A DNA stretch of 64,000 nucleotides from Streptomyces roseirectus (GCF_014489635.1 NZ_CP060828.1:5760501-5824500), one strand, 5' to 3'; counted from the first letter of the stretch, positions 8,934 to 17,329 are shown. Numbers and translations are program-made. The notes: generated from the sequence alone by a model not told the origin.

Positions 8934-8953
8934 GTCCAAGCGCTTGCTTGGAC
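8934..8953. promoter_or_regulatory. Perfect 8-bp inverted repeat, candidate TetR-type operator
   Basis: Arms GTCCAAGC and GCTTGGAC with spacer GCTT, a 20-bp perfect palindromic site between the leftward thiolase and the rightward acetyltransferase. The size and the AAGC...GCTT core resemble operators of TetR-family regulators of acyl-CoA metabolism in actinobacteria. No TetR gene lies beside it, so the regulator would act in trans. Confidence 0.6.
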
Positions 8954-9000
8954 GGGTGGGGAGGGGGCGAGGCTCGCTGCTATGGTGTCGATCACCAGCG

Positions 9001-9040
9001 AGCCTTCACGGCGGGACTTCCCCGCCGCGGAGGCTTTTTT
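9001..9040 (+). terminator. Intrinsic terminator in the leader of the GNAT gene
   Basis: Stem AGCCT/AGGCT (9001-9005/9031-9035) stacked on CGGCGGG/CCCGCCG (9009-9015/9021-9027), loop ACTTC, followed by six T. It sits 43 bases before the acetyltransferase ATG and points into the gene. That makes it either the end of a short untranslated RNA or an attenuator. A second small hairpin GCCCG/CGGGC lies at about 9044-9058. Confidence 0.7.
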
Positions 9041-9082
9041 CGTGCCCGTTTCCCGGGCGCGGACCACGCTGAAAGGCTCGCC

Positions 9083-9586
9083 ATGCAGATACGTACCGCC
9101 GTGCCCGCCGACCGGGGTGTCGTCGACCGGCTCTGGCTCATGTTCCGCCACGACCTCTCCGAATTCTCCGGGACCCTCCCCTTCCCCGACGGCTCCTTCC
9201 GCAGCGAACGCGTCGACTCCGCGTTCGGCGAACCCGGCTGGGCCCCCTACCTCCTCCTTCTCGACGACCGCCCCATCGGCCTCTCCTTCATCCGCGGCCT
9301 TGACGGCCCCTCCGCCATCATGAACACCTTCTTCATCACCCGCGCCACCCGCCGCCGTGGCCTCGGCCTCACCGCCGCCCGCACCCTCATCTCCCACCAC
9401 CCCGGCCCCTGGCAGATCCCCTTCCAGGACACCAACCCCACCGCCGCCCCCTTCTGGCGCCGCGTCGCCACGGAGGTGGCCGGCGAGGCATGGACAGAGG
9501 AACACCGTGCGGTACCGGGACGGCCTGACTTGACGCCGGACACGTGGATCTCGTTCGACACGGGGAGTGGGACGGGCGGCAGGTAG
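9083..9586 (+). CDS. GNAT family N-acetyltransferase
   Basis: 167-residue acetyl-CoA-dependent acetyltransferase, substrate unknown. The GNAT core is readable: helix 1 in DRGVVDRLWLMFRHDLSEF, strand IGLSFIRG, strand 4 AIMNTFFITRATRRRGLGLTAARTLI holding the acetyl-CoA loop (RRRGLG, about 93-98), and the C-terminal strand after NPTAAPFWRRV. The ATG at 9083 is chosen because family members start with MQIRTAVPAD and GAAAGG lies upstream; the open frame extends further 5' but crosses the terminator at 9001-9040. Confidence 0.85.
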   Translation: MQIRTAVPADRGVVDRLWLMFRHDLSEFSGTLPFPDGSFRSERVDSAFGEPGWAPYLLLLDDRPIGLSFIRGLDGPSAIMNTFFITRATRRRGLGLTAARTLISHHPGPWQIPFQDTNPTAAPFWRRVATEVAGEAWTEEHRAVPGRPDLTPDTWISFDTGSGTGGR

Positions 9587-9811
9587 AGGCCGGGGGGCTG
9601 GAAGCGGGGGCGGGGGCGAGAGGGGCCGAGGCCGGCGGAGGTGGGGTGCGGCGGGCCGGGGCCGGGGTGGGGAAGCTCCCGGCCGACGTGGTCTCCTCGC
9701 CGATGCGGCGTCCCACCCGTCTGTGCCTGCGCCGGTTCCCGCTTCCGCGTTTCCTCCCCCCCGGTGCTCCCGCTCAGCTCCGTCGCCGGCTCACCTCGTG
9801 TCACGGCTTGG

Positions 9812-10987
9812 TCAGGGGGTGCCCGTCGGCTCGGGGAGTCTTCTGCGGCGGCGTTTGAGGAGGGCCCAGGGGCCTCGGGGGCCGGTGGGGAGGGCGGCGG
9901 TGACCTCGGTGCCGGGTTCTGCCGCCGCTTCGGCTGCCGCGCGGGCGACGGGGAGGAAGCCTTCGTGGCGGGAGGTGTCGGGGCGGTCCTCTTCCGCCGG
10001 CCAGAGGGAGAGGGCGGCGCAGAGGGTGGGGAGGACGGCCATGGCGGCGGTCGCGTAGCCCTCGGCGGACGGGTGGTAGTGGTCGGGGCCGAACAGCTCC
10101 CGGGGATTCGCCTCGAACTCGGGGCCCAGGAGGTCGCCCAGGGAGACCGTCCGCCCGCCCTGCTCCACCGTCCCGATCGTCTGCGCCGCCGCCAGTTGGC
10201 GGGACGCCCTGCGGGCCAGCCAGCGCAGGGGCTGGCCCACCGGTTCGATCGTGCCGAGGTCGGGACACGTGCCGACGACCACCTCCGCGCCCGCCGTCCG
10301 CAGCCGCCGCACCGCCGCGGAGAGGTGCCGCACGGACCGGGTCGGCGGCATGCGGTGTGTGACGTCGTTCGCGCCGACGATGATCACGCAGATGTCCGGC
10401 ACGGGTTCGCCGGCGCCGAGGACGAGGGAGACCTGCCGGTCGAGGTCGTCGGACTGCGCCCCGGGGAGAGCGACGTTGCGCAGGCGCACGGGACGCTCCG
10501 CCACCGCGGCGAGCCCCGACGCGAGCAGTGCACCCGGCGTCTGCGAGGCCCGGTGCACCCCCTGCCCGGCAGCCGTGGAATCACCCAGAAGCACGAGCCG
10601 CAACGGGGGTTCGGCAGAGCCCGACGCGGACGCCGTGCCCTCGCTGGACGCCGAGGACGATGCCGAGGCCGGCCCCGAGTCCGACGCCGAGCCGGAGACC
10701 GCCGAGCCGGAGACCGCCGGGCCCGAGCCCGGTGCCGCGCCCGAGGACGCCGTCAACCCCGACGGCGTCGTCACCCCCGCCCCCACCCCCGCGTACACGC
10801 TCCCGTACACCCCGTCCGCCTGCGGCACCCGGGCCGACGTCACGTTCTCCACGTGCCGGCGGGCCCACTGGGCCTCCGCGAGGAGGAGTCCCACCGCCGC
10901 TGCCCCGGCGAGCCCGATTCCGCCGCCGCCGTACGCGGCGCCCGCCGCGATGCGCCGGGCCACCCGTGCCCTCGACATGCTGGTCAT
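9812..10987 (-). CDS. SGNH/GDSL hydrolase with N-terminal membrane anchor
   Basis: Putative extracytoplasmic esterase or lipase of the SGNH fold, about 391 residues from the ATG at 10987. An N-terminal helix (about 15-38) acts as signal anchor. A low-complexity Ser/Ala/Gly/Pro linker follows (about 73-125), then the catalytic domain: block I LLGDSTAAGQG (nucleophile Ser about 137), block III GAND (about 205-208), and block V DHYHPS (about 300). The polar linker suggests the domain crosses or sits in the wall. The C-terminus ends in a basic Arg-rich tail. A GTG or ATG a few codons later (10978) is an equally possible start. Confidence 0.85.
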   Translation of the reverse strand: MTSMSRARVARRIAAGAAYGGGGIGLAGAAAVGLLLAEAQWARRHVENVTSARVPQADGVYGSVYAGVGAGVTTPSGLTASSGAAPGSGPAVSGSAVSGSASDSGPASASSSASSEGTASASGSAEPPLRLVLLGDSTAAGQGVHRASQTPGALLASGLAAVAERPVRLRNVALPGAQSDDLDRQVSLVLGAGEPVPDICVIIVGANDVTHRMPPTRSVRHLSAAVRRLRTAGAEVVVGTCPDLGTIEPVGQPLRWLARRASRQLAAAQTIGTVEQGGRTVSLGDLLGPEFEANPRELFGPDHYHPSAEGYATAAMAVLPTLCAALSLWPAEEDRPDTSRHEGFLPVARAAAEAAAEPGTEVTAALPTGPRGPWALLKRRRRRLPEPTGTP

Positions 10988-11156
10988 ACCTCGCCGCCAC
11001 CTCCCTCGTCGCCGTACAACCTCTCCTTGCCCCGCGGACCCCGCCACCCAATCTCCCGGGGGCCCGCGACTCTCGCCGTCCGGCACCGCCCCCGGTCAGG
11101 GCTTTAGGCTGGCGGCACCATCACGACCAACCTTTTGCAAGTGACCGGAGACAACG

Positions 11157-12545
11157 GTGCAATTCCACGACTCGATGATCAGCCTCATCGGCAACACCCC
11201 GCTGGTGAAGCTCAACAGCGTGACCCAGGGCATTCAGGCGACCGTCCTGGCGAAAGTGGAGTACTTCAACCCGGGCGGCTCGGTGAAGGACCGCATCGCC
11301 GTACGCATGATCGAGGCGGCGGAGAAGAGCGGTGAGCTCAAGCCCGGGGGCACGATCGTCGAGCCGACCAGCGGAAACACCGGCGTGGGGCTGGCGATCG
11401 TGGCCCAGCAGAAGGGGTACAAGTGCATCTTCGTGTGCCCCGACAAGGTCAGCCTGGACAAGATCAACGTGCTGCGCGCGTACGGCGCCGAGGTCGTCGT
11501 CTGCCCGACGGCCGTCGCCCCGGAGCACCCGGACTCGTACTACAACGTCTCGGACCGCCTCGTACGGGAGACCCCCGGCGCGTGGAAGCCCGACCAGTAC
11601 TCGAACCCGAACAACGTCCTGTCGCACTACGAGTCCACGGGCCCGGAGATCTGGACGCAGACGGAGGGGCGGATCACCCACTTCGTCACCGGCGTCGGCA
11701 CGGGCGGCACGATCTCCGGCACCGGCCGCTACCTGAAGGACGCGAGCGACGGCCGGGTCAAGGTCATCGGCGCCGACCCGGAGGGCTCCGTGTACTCGGG
11801 CGGCTCGGGACGCCCGTACCTCGTCGAGGGCGTCGGTGAGGACTTCTGGCCGAGCGCGTACGACCGCGGCGTGGCCGACGAGATCGTCGCCGTCTCGGAC
11901 AAGGACACCTTCCAGATGACCCGCCGCCTCGCGAAGGAGGAGGGCCTGCTGGTCGGCGGCTCCTGCGGGATGGCCGTCGTCGCGGCGCTGCGGGTCGCGG
12001 AACGCCTCGGCCCGGACGACGTCGTCGTCGTCCTGCTGCCGGACAGCGGGCGCGGGTACATGTCGAAGATCTTCAACGACGAGTGGATGAAGGACTACGG
12101 CTTCCTGGAGGACGAGGGCCTGAGCGCGCGCGTCAGCGACGTCCTCGACGACAAGGAGCACGGCGCGATCCCCTCGCTCGTGCACATGCACCCCGACGAG
12201 ACCGTCGGCCAGGCGATCGAGGTGCTGCGCGAGTACGGCGTCTCGCAGATGCCGGTCGTCAAGCCGGGCGCCGGGCACCCGGACGTGATGGCGGCGGAGA
12301 TCGTCGGCTCGGTCGTCGAGCGGGAGCTGCTGGACGCGCTGTTCTCCAACCGGGCGTCGCTCGTCGACCCGCTGGAGAAGCACCTGTCGGCGCCGCTGCC
12401 GCAGGTCGGCTCCGGGGAGCCCGTCGAGGACCTGATGTCGGTGCTGGGCGAGGCGGACGCGGCGATCGTGCTGGTCGAGGGGAAGCCGAAGGGGGTCGTG
12501 AGCCGGCAGGACCTGCTCGCGTTCCTCGCGAAGAACGGCAAGTGA
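11157..12545 (+). CDS. Cystathionine beta-synthase
   Basis: PLP enzyme joining serine and homocysteine to cystathionine in reverse transsulfuration. 462 residues, GTG start with GGAG 9 nt upstream. The catalytic part is a cysteine-synthase fold: PLP lysine in NPGGSVKDRIA (K44), TSGNTGVGLA (71-80), phosphate loop GVGTGGTISGTG (about 180). It is followed by a pair of CBS domains from about 345 to the end (MHPDETVGQAIEVLREYGV ... EDLMSVLGEADAAIVLVEG), a usual regulatory tail of this enzyme. It is followed by a long non-coding stretch with hairpins and is monocistronic. Confidence 0.93.
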   Translation: MQFHDSMISLIGNTPLVKLNSVTQGIQATVLAKVEYFNPGGSVKDRIAVRMIEAAEKSGELKPGGTIVEPTSGNTGVGLAIVAQQKGYKCIFVCPDKVSLDKINVLRAYGAEVVVCPTAVAPEHPDSYYNVSDRLVRETPGAWKPDQYSNPNNVLSHYESTGPEIWTQTEGRITHFVTGVGTGGTISGTGRYLKDASDGRVKVIGADPEGSVYSGGSGRPYLVEGVGEDFWPSAYDRGVADEIVAVSDKDTFQMTRRLAKEEGLLVGGSCGMAVVAALRVAERLGPDDVVVVLLPDSGRGYMSKIFNDEWMKDYGFLEDEGLSARVSDVLDDKEHGAIPSLVHMHPDETVGQAIEVLREYGVSQMPVVKPGAGHPDVMAAEIVGSVVERELLDALFSNRASLVDPLEKHLSAPLPQVGSGEPVEDLMSVLGEADAAIVLVEGKPKGVVSRQDLLAFLAKNGK

Positions 12546-12956
12546 GCGGCGCGTAAGTCGACCGGCGCTCGGGGTGTACGGCGGGGAAACCTGCGGTGCC
12601 CCCCGGGTTCCACCGTTGAACATCCTTTTACCCACCGAAACGATGGACTTCGCGGAAGTGGTACGAGCGCGTCACGTCCGCGCAGCACTCGCTTAACACG
12701 AGTCCGGCACATTGGTGGGTGTCGGCAGGCGGGAGCGGCTCCCCGCCGAACCGGCGAACCGAACGGCGTCACGGACCTCCGGAGCGGCTCCCGGACCTCC
12801 ACAGACGCCTAGGACGCAGGGTTCAGCCCGCGTCCCTCGCGGGGACCGCCGTCGTCCCGCCCCCCTCACAGGGGGTGCGGCGGTCCCCGCGCATATCTCT
12901 TTCCGGGGACCCTCAGCGGTACTACGGGTACTACGGCGGCTGCGAGGATGTGCCGT
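12546..12956. other. Intergenic region with overlapping hairpins
   Basis: No gene supported. The striking feature is a long hairpin: GGGGACCGCC (12841-12850) pairs with GGCGGTCCCC (12879-12888), with CCCCCT/AGGGGG nested inside. The right arm can instead pair with GGGGACC at 12906-12912, giving two mutually exclusive structures before the DUF6924-like gene. It could end cystathionine beta-synthase transcription or act as a leader. Confidence 0.45.
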
Positions 12957-13397
12957 ATGCCGCTTCCCCAGCCCAACGGTCTGACCTCGCTCGTCGTGCG
13001 TACCGACTTCTCCGACGACACCGCGTGGGACGCGCTGTGCGCGGTGCTGGGGACCGCGGCGACGTGTGTGAACGACCCCGGGTACGACGGGGTCGAGATC
13101 GGTGAGCTGCTGGGGGAGGACCTGCACCACGTCTTCCTCGCGGACGCCCGCGCCCAGCGCGAGCACCTGCTGCTGGCGCTGGACCTGGCGGACCTGGTGG
13201 GGGCGGTGCTGCGGGTGCCGGTCGACCGCTTCGCGGAGGTGTCGGCGCACCTGTCGTCCGGCGCCGTCGACCTGGAGGACTACCTGTGCGCCGGGTTCAG
13301 TCCTCCCAGCGGTCGTCCTTCCGGGACTTCCCCCGGCGGCGGCTCAGCAGGGCCTCGACGAGGCCGGGGGATCCTCGGAAGGCGTGGACCGCGTTGA
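12957..13397 (+). CDS. DUF6924-like hypothetical protein
   Basis: About 146 residues starting MPLPQPNGLTSLVVRTDFSD. The pattern (RTDFSDDTAWDALCAVL, then the HHVFLADARAQREHLLLALDLADLVGAVLRVPV core) fits a small Streptomyces family I know as DUF6924. Function unknown. The last 100 bases overlap the convergent membrane gene, and the final 35 residues (PPSGRPSGTSPGGG...) look unlike the family, which suggests a frameshifted or lost natural C-terminus. GAGGAT ends 7 nt before the ATG and could be a -10 box of a leaderless message or part of a Shine-Dalgarno site. Confidence 0.65.
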   Translation: MPLPQPNGLTSLVVRTDFSDDTAWDALCAVLGTAATCVNDPGYDGVEIGELLGEDLHHVFLADARAQREHLLLALDLADLVGAVLRVPVDRFAEVSAHLSSGAVDLEDYLCAGFSPPSGRPSGTSPGGGSAGPRRGRGILGRRGPR

Positions 13398-13740
13398 CGC
13401 CCACGATGCCGGCCCAGGCGACGAAGAGGCCGGGGAGGTCGGCGTTGACGACGGCGATCGCCGAGAGGGGGATCGCGAGGACGAGAGAGACGATCCCGAA
13501 GCCGAAGCGCTCGCCCCAGGAGTCGGCCGGGCCGGGCGTACGGGCGTCCCGGGCCGCCGACATCTGCTGCTCGGCGAACTGCCGGCGCACCCGGCGCTCC
13601 ACCGCCCCGTCGATGCGCTGGTCCACCTTCTCCAGGAACGACTCGACCAGCGCCGAGTCGTACTCCTCGCCCAGCTCCCTGCGCGCGTGCAGCGTCGCGT
13701 CGAGTTCCTTCTTCAGTTCGGTGTCCCGGCCGGCCGTCAT
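13297..13740 (-). CDS. Small membrane protein, 147 aa
   Basis: Unrecognised family. A cytoplasmic N-terminal helical region of about 70 residues (KKELDATLHARRELGEEYDSALVESFLEKVDQRIDGAVERR) may form a coiled coil. Two closely spaced membrane helices follow (about 80-120), then a basic tail ending in SRRRGKSRKDDRWED. The 3' end overlaps the convergent DUF6924-like gene. ATG start at 13740, with GAGGAGACG upstream on the minus strand. Confidence 0.75.
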   Translation of the reverse strand: MTAGRDTELKKELDATLHARRELGEEYDSALVESFLEKVDQRIDGAVERRVRRQFAEQQMSAARDARTPGPADSWGERFGFGIVSLVLAIPLSAIAVVNADLPGLFVAWAGIVGVNAVHAFRGSPGLVEALLSRRRGKSRKDDRWED

Positions 13741-13869
13741 CGTCGTCTCCTCAATCCCCTGGAACCTCCTCCAGGCTAGGGAGCGTGGCGCGGCGCCGCA
13801 CGGGGGGTAGCCCCCCTCTTGGGGCGGGGGACGCCGGGAGGGCGGCGCGGGTGCCGGCGTCCCGAGCGG

Positions 13870-14556
13870 CTACGGCAGGACGGTCACCAGGCCCGTGTCG
13901 AGGTCGAAGCGGGCGGCGGTCACCTGGGCGCCGGAGAACGCCGGGTCGTGGCGGAGGGTGTCGCGGACGCGGACCGTGTGGGCGGTCATGGTGTGCTCGG
14001 CCCAGTCGCCGGGGACGGCGCGGGTGCGGTGCGCGGCGGGGGCGATCTCCTCGACGAGGAGTTCGAGGTGGCCGGGGGCGTCGGCGCCGGACCGCAGGTG
14101 GTCGAGGGTCGCGGCGACCGCGCCGCAGCGCTCGTGGCCGAGGACCAGGACGAGGGGGATGCGCAGCTCCGCCACGCCGTACTGGACGGACGCGAGGACG
14201 GCCTCGTCCAGCACCTGCCCCGCCGTTCTCAGGCACAGCACGTCGCCGAGGCCCTGGTCGAAGATCAGCTCCGGCGGCACACGGGAGTCGACGCAGCCGA
14301 GGACGACGGCGTACGGGTGCTGGCCGCCCGCGAGGGCGTGGCGCAGGCGCCGGTCCTCGTGCGGGTGGCTGGGGCGGCCGGCCGCGTAACGCCGGTTGCC
14401 GGCGAGGAGTTCGGCCAGGGCCTCGGCGGCGGTGGCCGGAGGGCCGGTGCGGTGCGGACGGCGGCTGCGCGGGGCGCGGGTCGCGGCGGCGGCGGGGGCG
14501 GTGGCCAGGGCGGCGACGGCACTGGCCGTCAGGAAAGCCCGGCGGTTGGAGGGCAT
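13870..14556 (-). CDS. Beta-class carbonic anhydrase with Tat signal
   Basis: Zinc enzyme interconverting CO2 and bicarbonate, predicted to be exported folded. 228 residues from the ATG at 14556, preceded by GAGGAAG. A twin-arginine motif SNRRAFLTAS (3-12) and an Ala-rich hydrophobic stretch form the signal. Zinc and catalytic residues are in place: Cys88, Asp90 and Arg92 in GCVDSRVPPE, then His141 and Cys144 in GHERCGAV. A start at 14589 would bury the Tat motif. It is divergent from the RpiR regulator gene. Confidence 0.9.
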   Translation of the reverse strand: MPSNRRAFLTASAVAALATAPAAAATRAPRSRRPHRTGPPATAAEALAELLAGNRRYAAGRPSHPHEDRRLRHALAGGQHPYAVVLGCVDSRVPPELIFDQGLGDVLCLRTAGQVLDEAVLASVQYGVAELRIPLVLVLGHERCGAVAATLDHLRSGADAPGHLELLVEEIAPAAHRTRAVPGDWAEHTMTAHTVRVRDTLRHDPAFSGAQVTAARFDLDTGLVTVLP

Positions 14557-14737
14557 GACGCTTCCTCGGGGTCGTACGTGGATCCTCACGGGAGGGATGA
14601 ATCACCGTACGCGCGCAGTCACTTACTCTGCGTGCCTGTTTAACGATCCTTTGCCGGGCGGTGGTGCGGGGGAGCGGTGCGGCCTGTATGACAACATGCA
14701 GGGACGTCGCAGCCTGAATAGCCAGGGGGAGCACAAG

Positions 14738-15580
14738 ATGAGCGTGTCCGAGGGTCCCGCCGCGCGGCTTCAGGCGCTCTTCGAGGGGCACCGGCTCACG
14801 CCGACGCAGCGGCGGATCGCCCACAGCATGGTGCGGCGGGCCGCCGACGTGCCGTTCCTGTCCAGCGTCGAGCTGGCGGAGCTGGCGGGGGTGAGCCAGC
14901 CGTCCGTCACCCGGTTCGCCGTGGCCCTCGGGTTCGACGGGTATCCCGCGCTGCGGCGCCACCTGCGGGAGGTCGCGCCCGTCGAGTCGGCGGCGGCCTC
15001 CCGGCCGTTCAACGCGTACCAGCAGGCCGTCGAGGCCGAGATCTCCAATCTCCGGCATCTCGCGGAGGCGCTGGCGGACGACGGGCCCGTCCGGCGGGCC
15101 GGGCGGCTGCTCGCCGCGTCCCGGCCGCTGCCGGTGCTGGGGCTGCGGGCCGCGGCGTCCCAGGCGTACGGGTTCTCGTACTTCGCGGCGAAGGTGCACC
15201 CCGATGTGCGGCTGCTCGACGAAGGGGGGTCCATGCTGCGGGACCGGATCGACGCGGTCGTCCGTGCCGGGGCCTCCGCGCTGCTCTGTTTCGCGCTGCC
15301 CCGGCATCCCCGGGAGGTCGTGGAGGCGCTGGGGTACGCGAAGGGGGTGGGGCTGACGGTCGTGACCGTCGCCGACTCCGCGTTCGCGCCGGTCGCCAAG
15401 GTGTCCGACCTGATGCTGCCCGCGGCTGTGGGGACGGGGCTCGCCTTTGATACCGCCTGTGCGCCGATGCTGCTCGGGCGGGTGTTGCTGGAGGCGATGT
15501 GTGATGACTTGCCGGAGGCGCAGGCTTGGTTGGAGGAGTTCGACGCGGGGGCTGCGGCTCGGGGGTTGTTCGTGGAGTGA
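14738..15580 (+). CDS. MurR/RpiR family transcriptional regulator
   Basis: 280 residues: an N-terminal helix-turn-helix of the HTH_6 type (about 10-75, LSSVELAELAGVSQPSVTRFAVALGFDGYPALRRHL) and a C-terminal SIS sugar-phosphate-binding domain (about 105-245). The ATG follows GGGGGAG by 8 nt. Family members sense phosphosugars or related ligands and mostly repress. The target is unclear: the nearest genes are a carbonic anhydrase and a membrane protein, and related regulators are also found near hut genes, which here start 6 kb away. Confidence 0.88.
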   Translation: MSVSEGPAARLQALFEGHRLTPTQRRIAHSMVRRAADVPFLSSVELAELAGVSQPSVTRFAVALGFDGYPALRRHLREVAPVESAAASRPFNAYQQAVEAEISNLRHLAEALADDGPVRRAGRLLAASRPLPVLGLRAAASQAYGFSYFAAKVHPDVRLLDEGGSMLRDRIDAVVRAGASALLCFALPRHPREVVEALGYAKGVGLTVVTVADSAFAPVAKVSDLMLPAAVGTGLAFDTACAPMLLGRVLLEAMCDDLPEAQAWLEEFDAGAAARGLFVE

Positions 15581-15687
15581 GGGGGCGTCAGGGGGGGGCG
15601 GGGCTTTCTCAGGTTCGTTTCACGTTCGGTCGGTAGGTTTCCCGGCGAAGTCCGGACCGGAGGATCGGCTTGGGGAGGCGAGGCGTC

Positions 15688-16269
15688 GTGCGCGGTGGGC
15701 AAGGGTTGGTTCGGGTGGCTGTTGTGGTGCGGGCCGCTGCTGTGGGCTGGTGGTGGTGCGGGGTGTTGGGGGCGGGGGTCGGGGTGTTGGTGCCGGGGGT
15801 GACTGGGCGGCGGATCGGGGTGCTCGCGGGGGCCGCGGGGTTCCTCGTGGCGGCGTTCGTTGTCGCGTGGGCGCGGCGTCGGCGGTACGAGGCGCTGGCG
15901 CGGGGGGCCGTGCGGGCGGGGAAGCACGACCTGCTCCAGGACCGGGGCGTCAGCGTGCGGAACTGGCGGCGGGGGCATCGGTGGGGGCTGGCCGGGGCGT
16001 TCCTTGTGGCGGTGGGGAGTTCGTTCGTGGTGCCCGCGGGGGTGGGGATGCTGATCGCCGGGTGCGGGGTGGGGCTGTGGTGGAAGGCCGTCCGGCTCGG
16101 GCGGTGGGAGCGGGGGGCCGGGGAACTGCTGTGGGTGCGGGTGGACTGGCTGGGGCGGCGTGGGGGCGGGGTGGTCGGCAAGGGGGTCAAGGGGTTCCGG
16201 AGTACCGGGATCGCGGCGGGCGATGCGGCTCCTGGGGGAGCGCGCCGACGGGCTGGGGCTTCGGCGTGA
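15688..16269 (+). CDS. Hypothetical membrane protein, 193 aa
   Basis: No known domain. Two hydrophobic pairs are visible (about residues 15-55 and 95-125), separated by a basic stretch (WARRRRYEALARGAVRAGKHDLLQDRG), suggesting four helices or two hairpins. The C-terminal 60 residues are basic and Gly-rich. The GTG at 15688 has GGAGG about 10 nt upstream; a TTG at 15670 is possible. It converges with the Roadblock operon, 97 bp away. Confidence 0.65.
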   Translation: MRGGQGLVRVAVVVRAAAVGWWWCGVLGAGVGVLVPGVTGRRIGVLAGAAGFLVAAFVVAWARRRRYEALARGAVRAGKHDLLQDRGVSVRNWRRGHRWGLAGAFLVAVGSSFVVPAGVGMLIAGCGVGLWWKAVRLGRWERGAGELLWVRVDWLGRRGGGVVGKGVKGFRSTGIAAGDAAPGGARRRAGASA

Positions 16270-16366
16270 GCGGGCGGTGGCCCGGGTTTTCGGGTCGGCC
16301 GTGATGTGACGCGGGCCGGGCGGGTGTGGGGCCCCGCCCGGGGACCGGCGTTCGTCCTGAAGGGCC

Positions 16367-16741
16367 TCAGACCTCCAGCTCCTCCTCGATCCGCTTCAAC
16401 TGGTGGCGCGCCATCGCCAGGTTGGAGCGCTTGGAGTCCAGGACGAGGTACAGGAAGAGGCCGTTGCCGCTGCGACCGCTGAGCAGCCGCAGCAGGTGGT
16501 ACTGGTCGCTGAGGGTGATGAGGATGTCCTCGATCTGGCCCTTCAGGCCCAGGTGCTCCATCGTGCGCATCTTCGCGCGGACGACGTCCGTGTTGCCGGC
16601 GGCGGCGACGTTCAGGTCGAAGCTCTTGCTGCCGCCGAGCGTGCCGAGGGCCATGCCGCTGGTGTAGTCCACGAGGGCGACGGCGGTGGCCCCCTCGATC
16701 GAGGCGAGGGCTTCCTTCAAGGCGGTCTCGGTGTTGGCCAT
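16367..16741 (-). CDS. Roadblock/LC7 domain protein, 124 aa
   Basis: Last gene of the leftward Roadblock operon. The whole 124-residue protein is one Roadblock-like domain: ATAVALVDYTSGMALG, VVRAKMRTMEHLGLKGQIEDILITLSDQYHLLRLL, then NGLFLYLVLDSKRSNLAMARHQLKRIEEELEV. It is a paralogue of the first gene of the operon (19464-19865; DWTSGLALG, LIITNPDSYHLLHFL, NLALTRIRLEEL). Family members bind and regulate small GTPases, but no GTPase is encoded here. The ATG at 16741 has GAAAGGAA upstream and lies 14 nt after the preceding stop. Confidence 0.85.
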   Translation of the reverse strand: MANTETALKEALASIEGATAVALVDYTSGMALGTLGGSKSFDLNVAAAGNTDVVRAKMRTMEHLGLKGQIEDILITLSDQYHLLRLLSGRSGNGLFLYLVLDSKRSNLAMARHQLKRIEEELEV

Positions 16742-16755
16742 GACGGTGGTTCCTT

Positions 16756-17295
16756 TCAACTCTCTTCGGTGGAGCGCGCGTTGTTGGATGGAGTGCGCGC
16801 GGGTAAGGGGGGAAGCGTGGGGAGGGGGACGCCGTCGGAGGCGCCGGGGGCGGGGGGAGAGGTGGGCTTGGCGGGAGTGGACGGTTTTCTCGTCGCGGTG
16901 CCCTTTCGCGCCGTTCTCTCCTTGGCCGCCGCGTCGACCAACTCCCCTATCCGCGTGCTGGTCCGGCGTCCTTCGAGGTGCAGGCGGCCCACGTTCACGC
17001 GGTCCTGGGCGAGCAGCGTGAGGACGGCCGCGTCGCCGGCGGCGTACGTCGCGACGTACCCGTCGACTCCCCGGACCAGCAGTTCCCGGAGTTCGCCCTG
17101 CCCGGTCGCCTCCGCCAGGCGGACGGCCACGCCGAGCGCGGCGGCGGTCAGGGCGGCGACGCCCTCCGGTTCGACGCCGGGGGTGTCCGCCGCGAGGACG
17201 AGTCCGTCGACGCTGGCCGCCAACACGCCCGTGAGCTGCGGGACTCCTACCCGAAGCCGCCTCAACTCGTCGAGTATCTCGGCCTCGTGAGCCAT
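16756..17295 (-). CDS. Roadblock/LC7 domain protein with a TTA codon, 179 aa
   Basis: Roadblock domain (about 10-115: LTGVLAASVDGLVLAAD ... GVDGYVATYAAGDAAVLTLLAQDRVNVGRLHLEGR), the type found in CvnB proteins of conservons, followed by a Lys/Pro/Thr-rich tail. Codon 164 (plus-strand 16804-16806) is TTA, checked codon by codon from the TGA at 16756-16758, so full-length synthesis needs bldA tRNA. The ATG at 17295 follows a GGAGAG site. Its partner GTPase and DUF742 genes, normal in conservons, are missing. Confidence 0.85.
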   Translation of the reverse strand: MAHEAEILDELRRLRVGVPQLTGVLAASVDGLVLAADTPGVEPEGVAALTAAALGVAVRLAEATGQGELRELLVRGVDGYVATYAAGDAAVLTLLAQDRVNVGRLHLEGRRTSTRIGELVDAAAKERTARKGTATRKPSTPAKPTSPPAPGASDGVPLPTLPPLPARTPSNNARSTEES

Positions 17296-17329
17296 CAGGT
17301 CTCTCCTCTCGGCCTGCGGCCGATACCGC

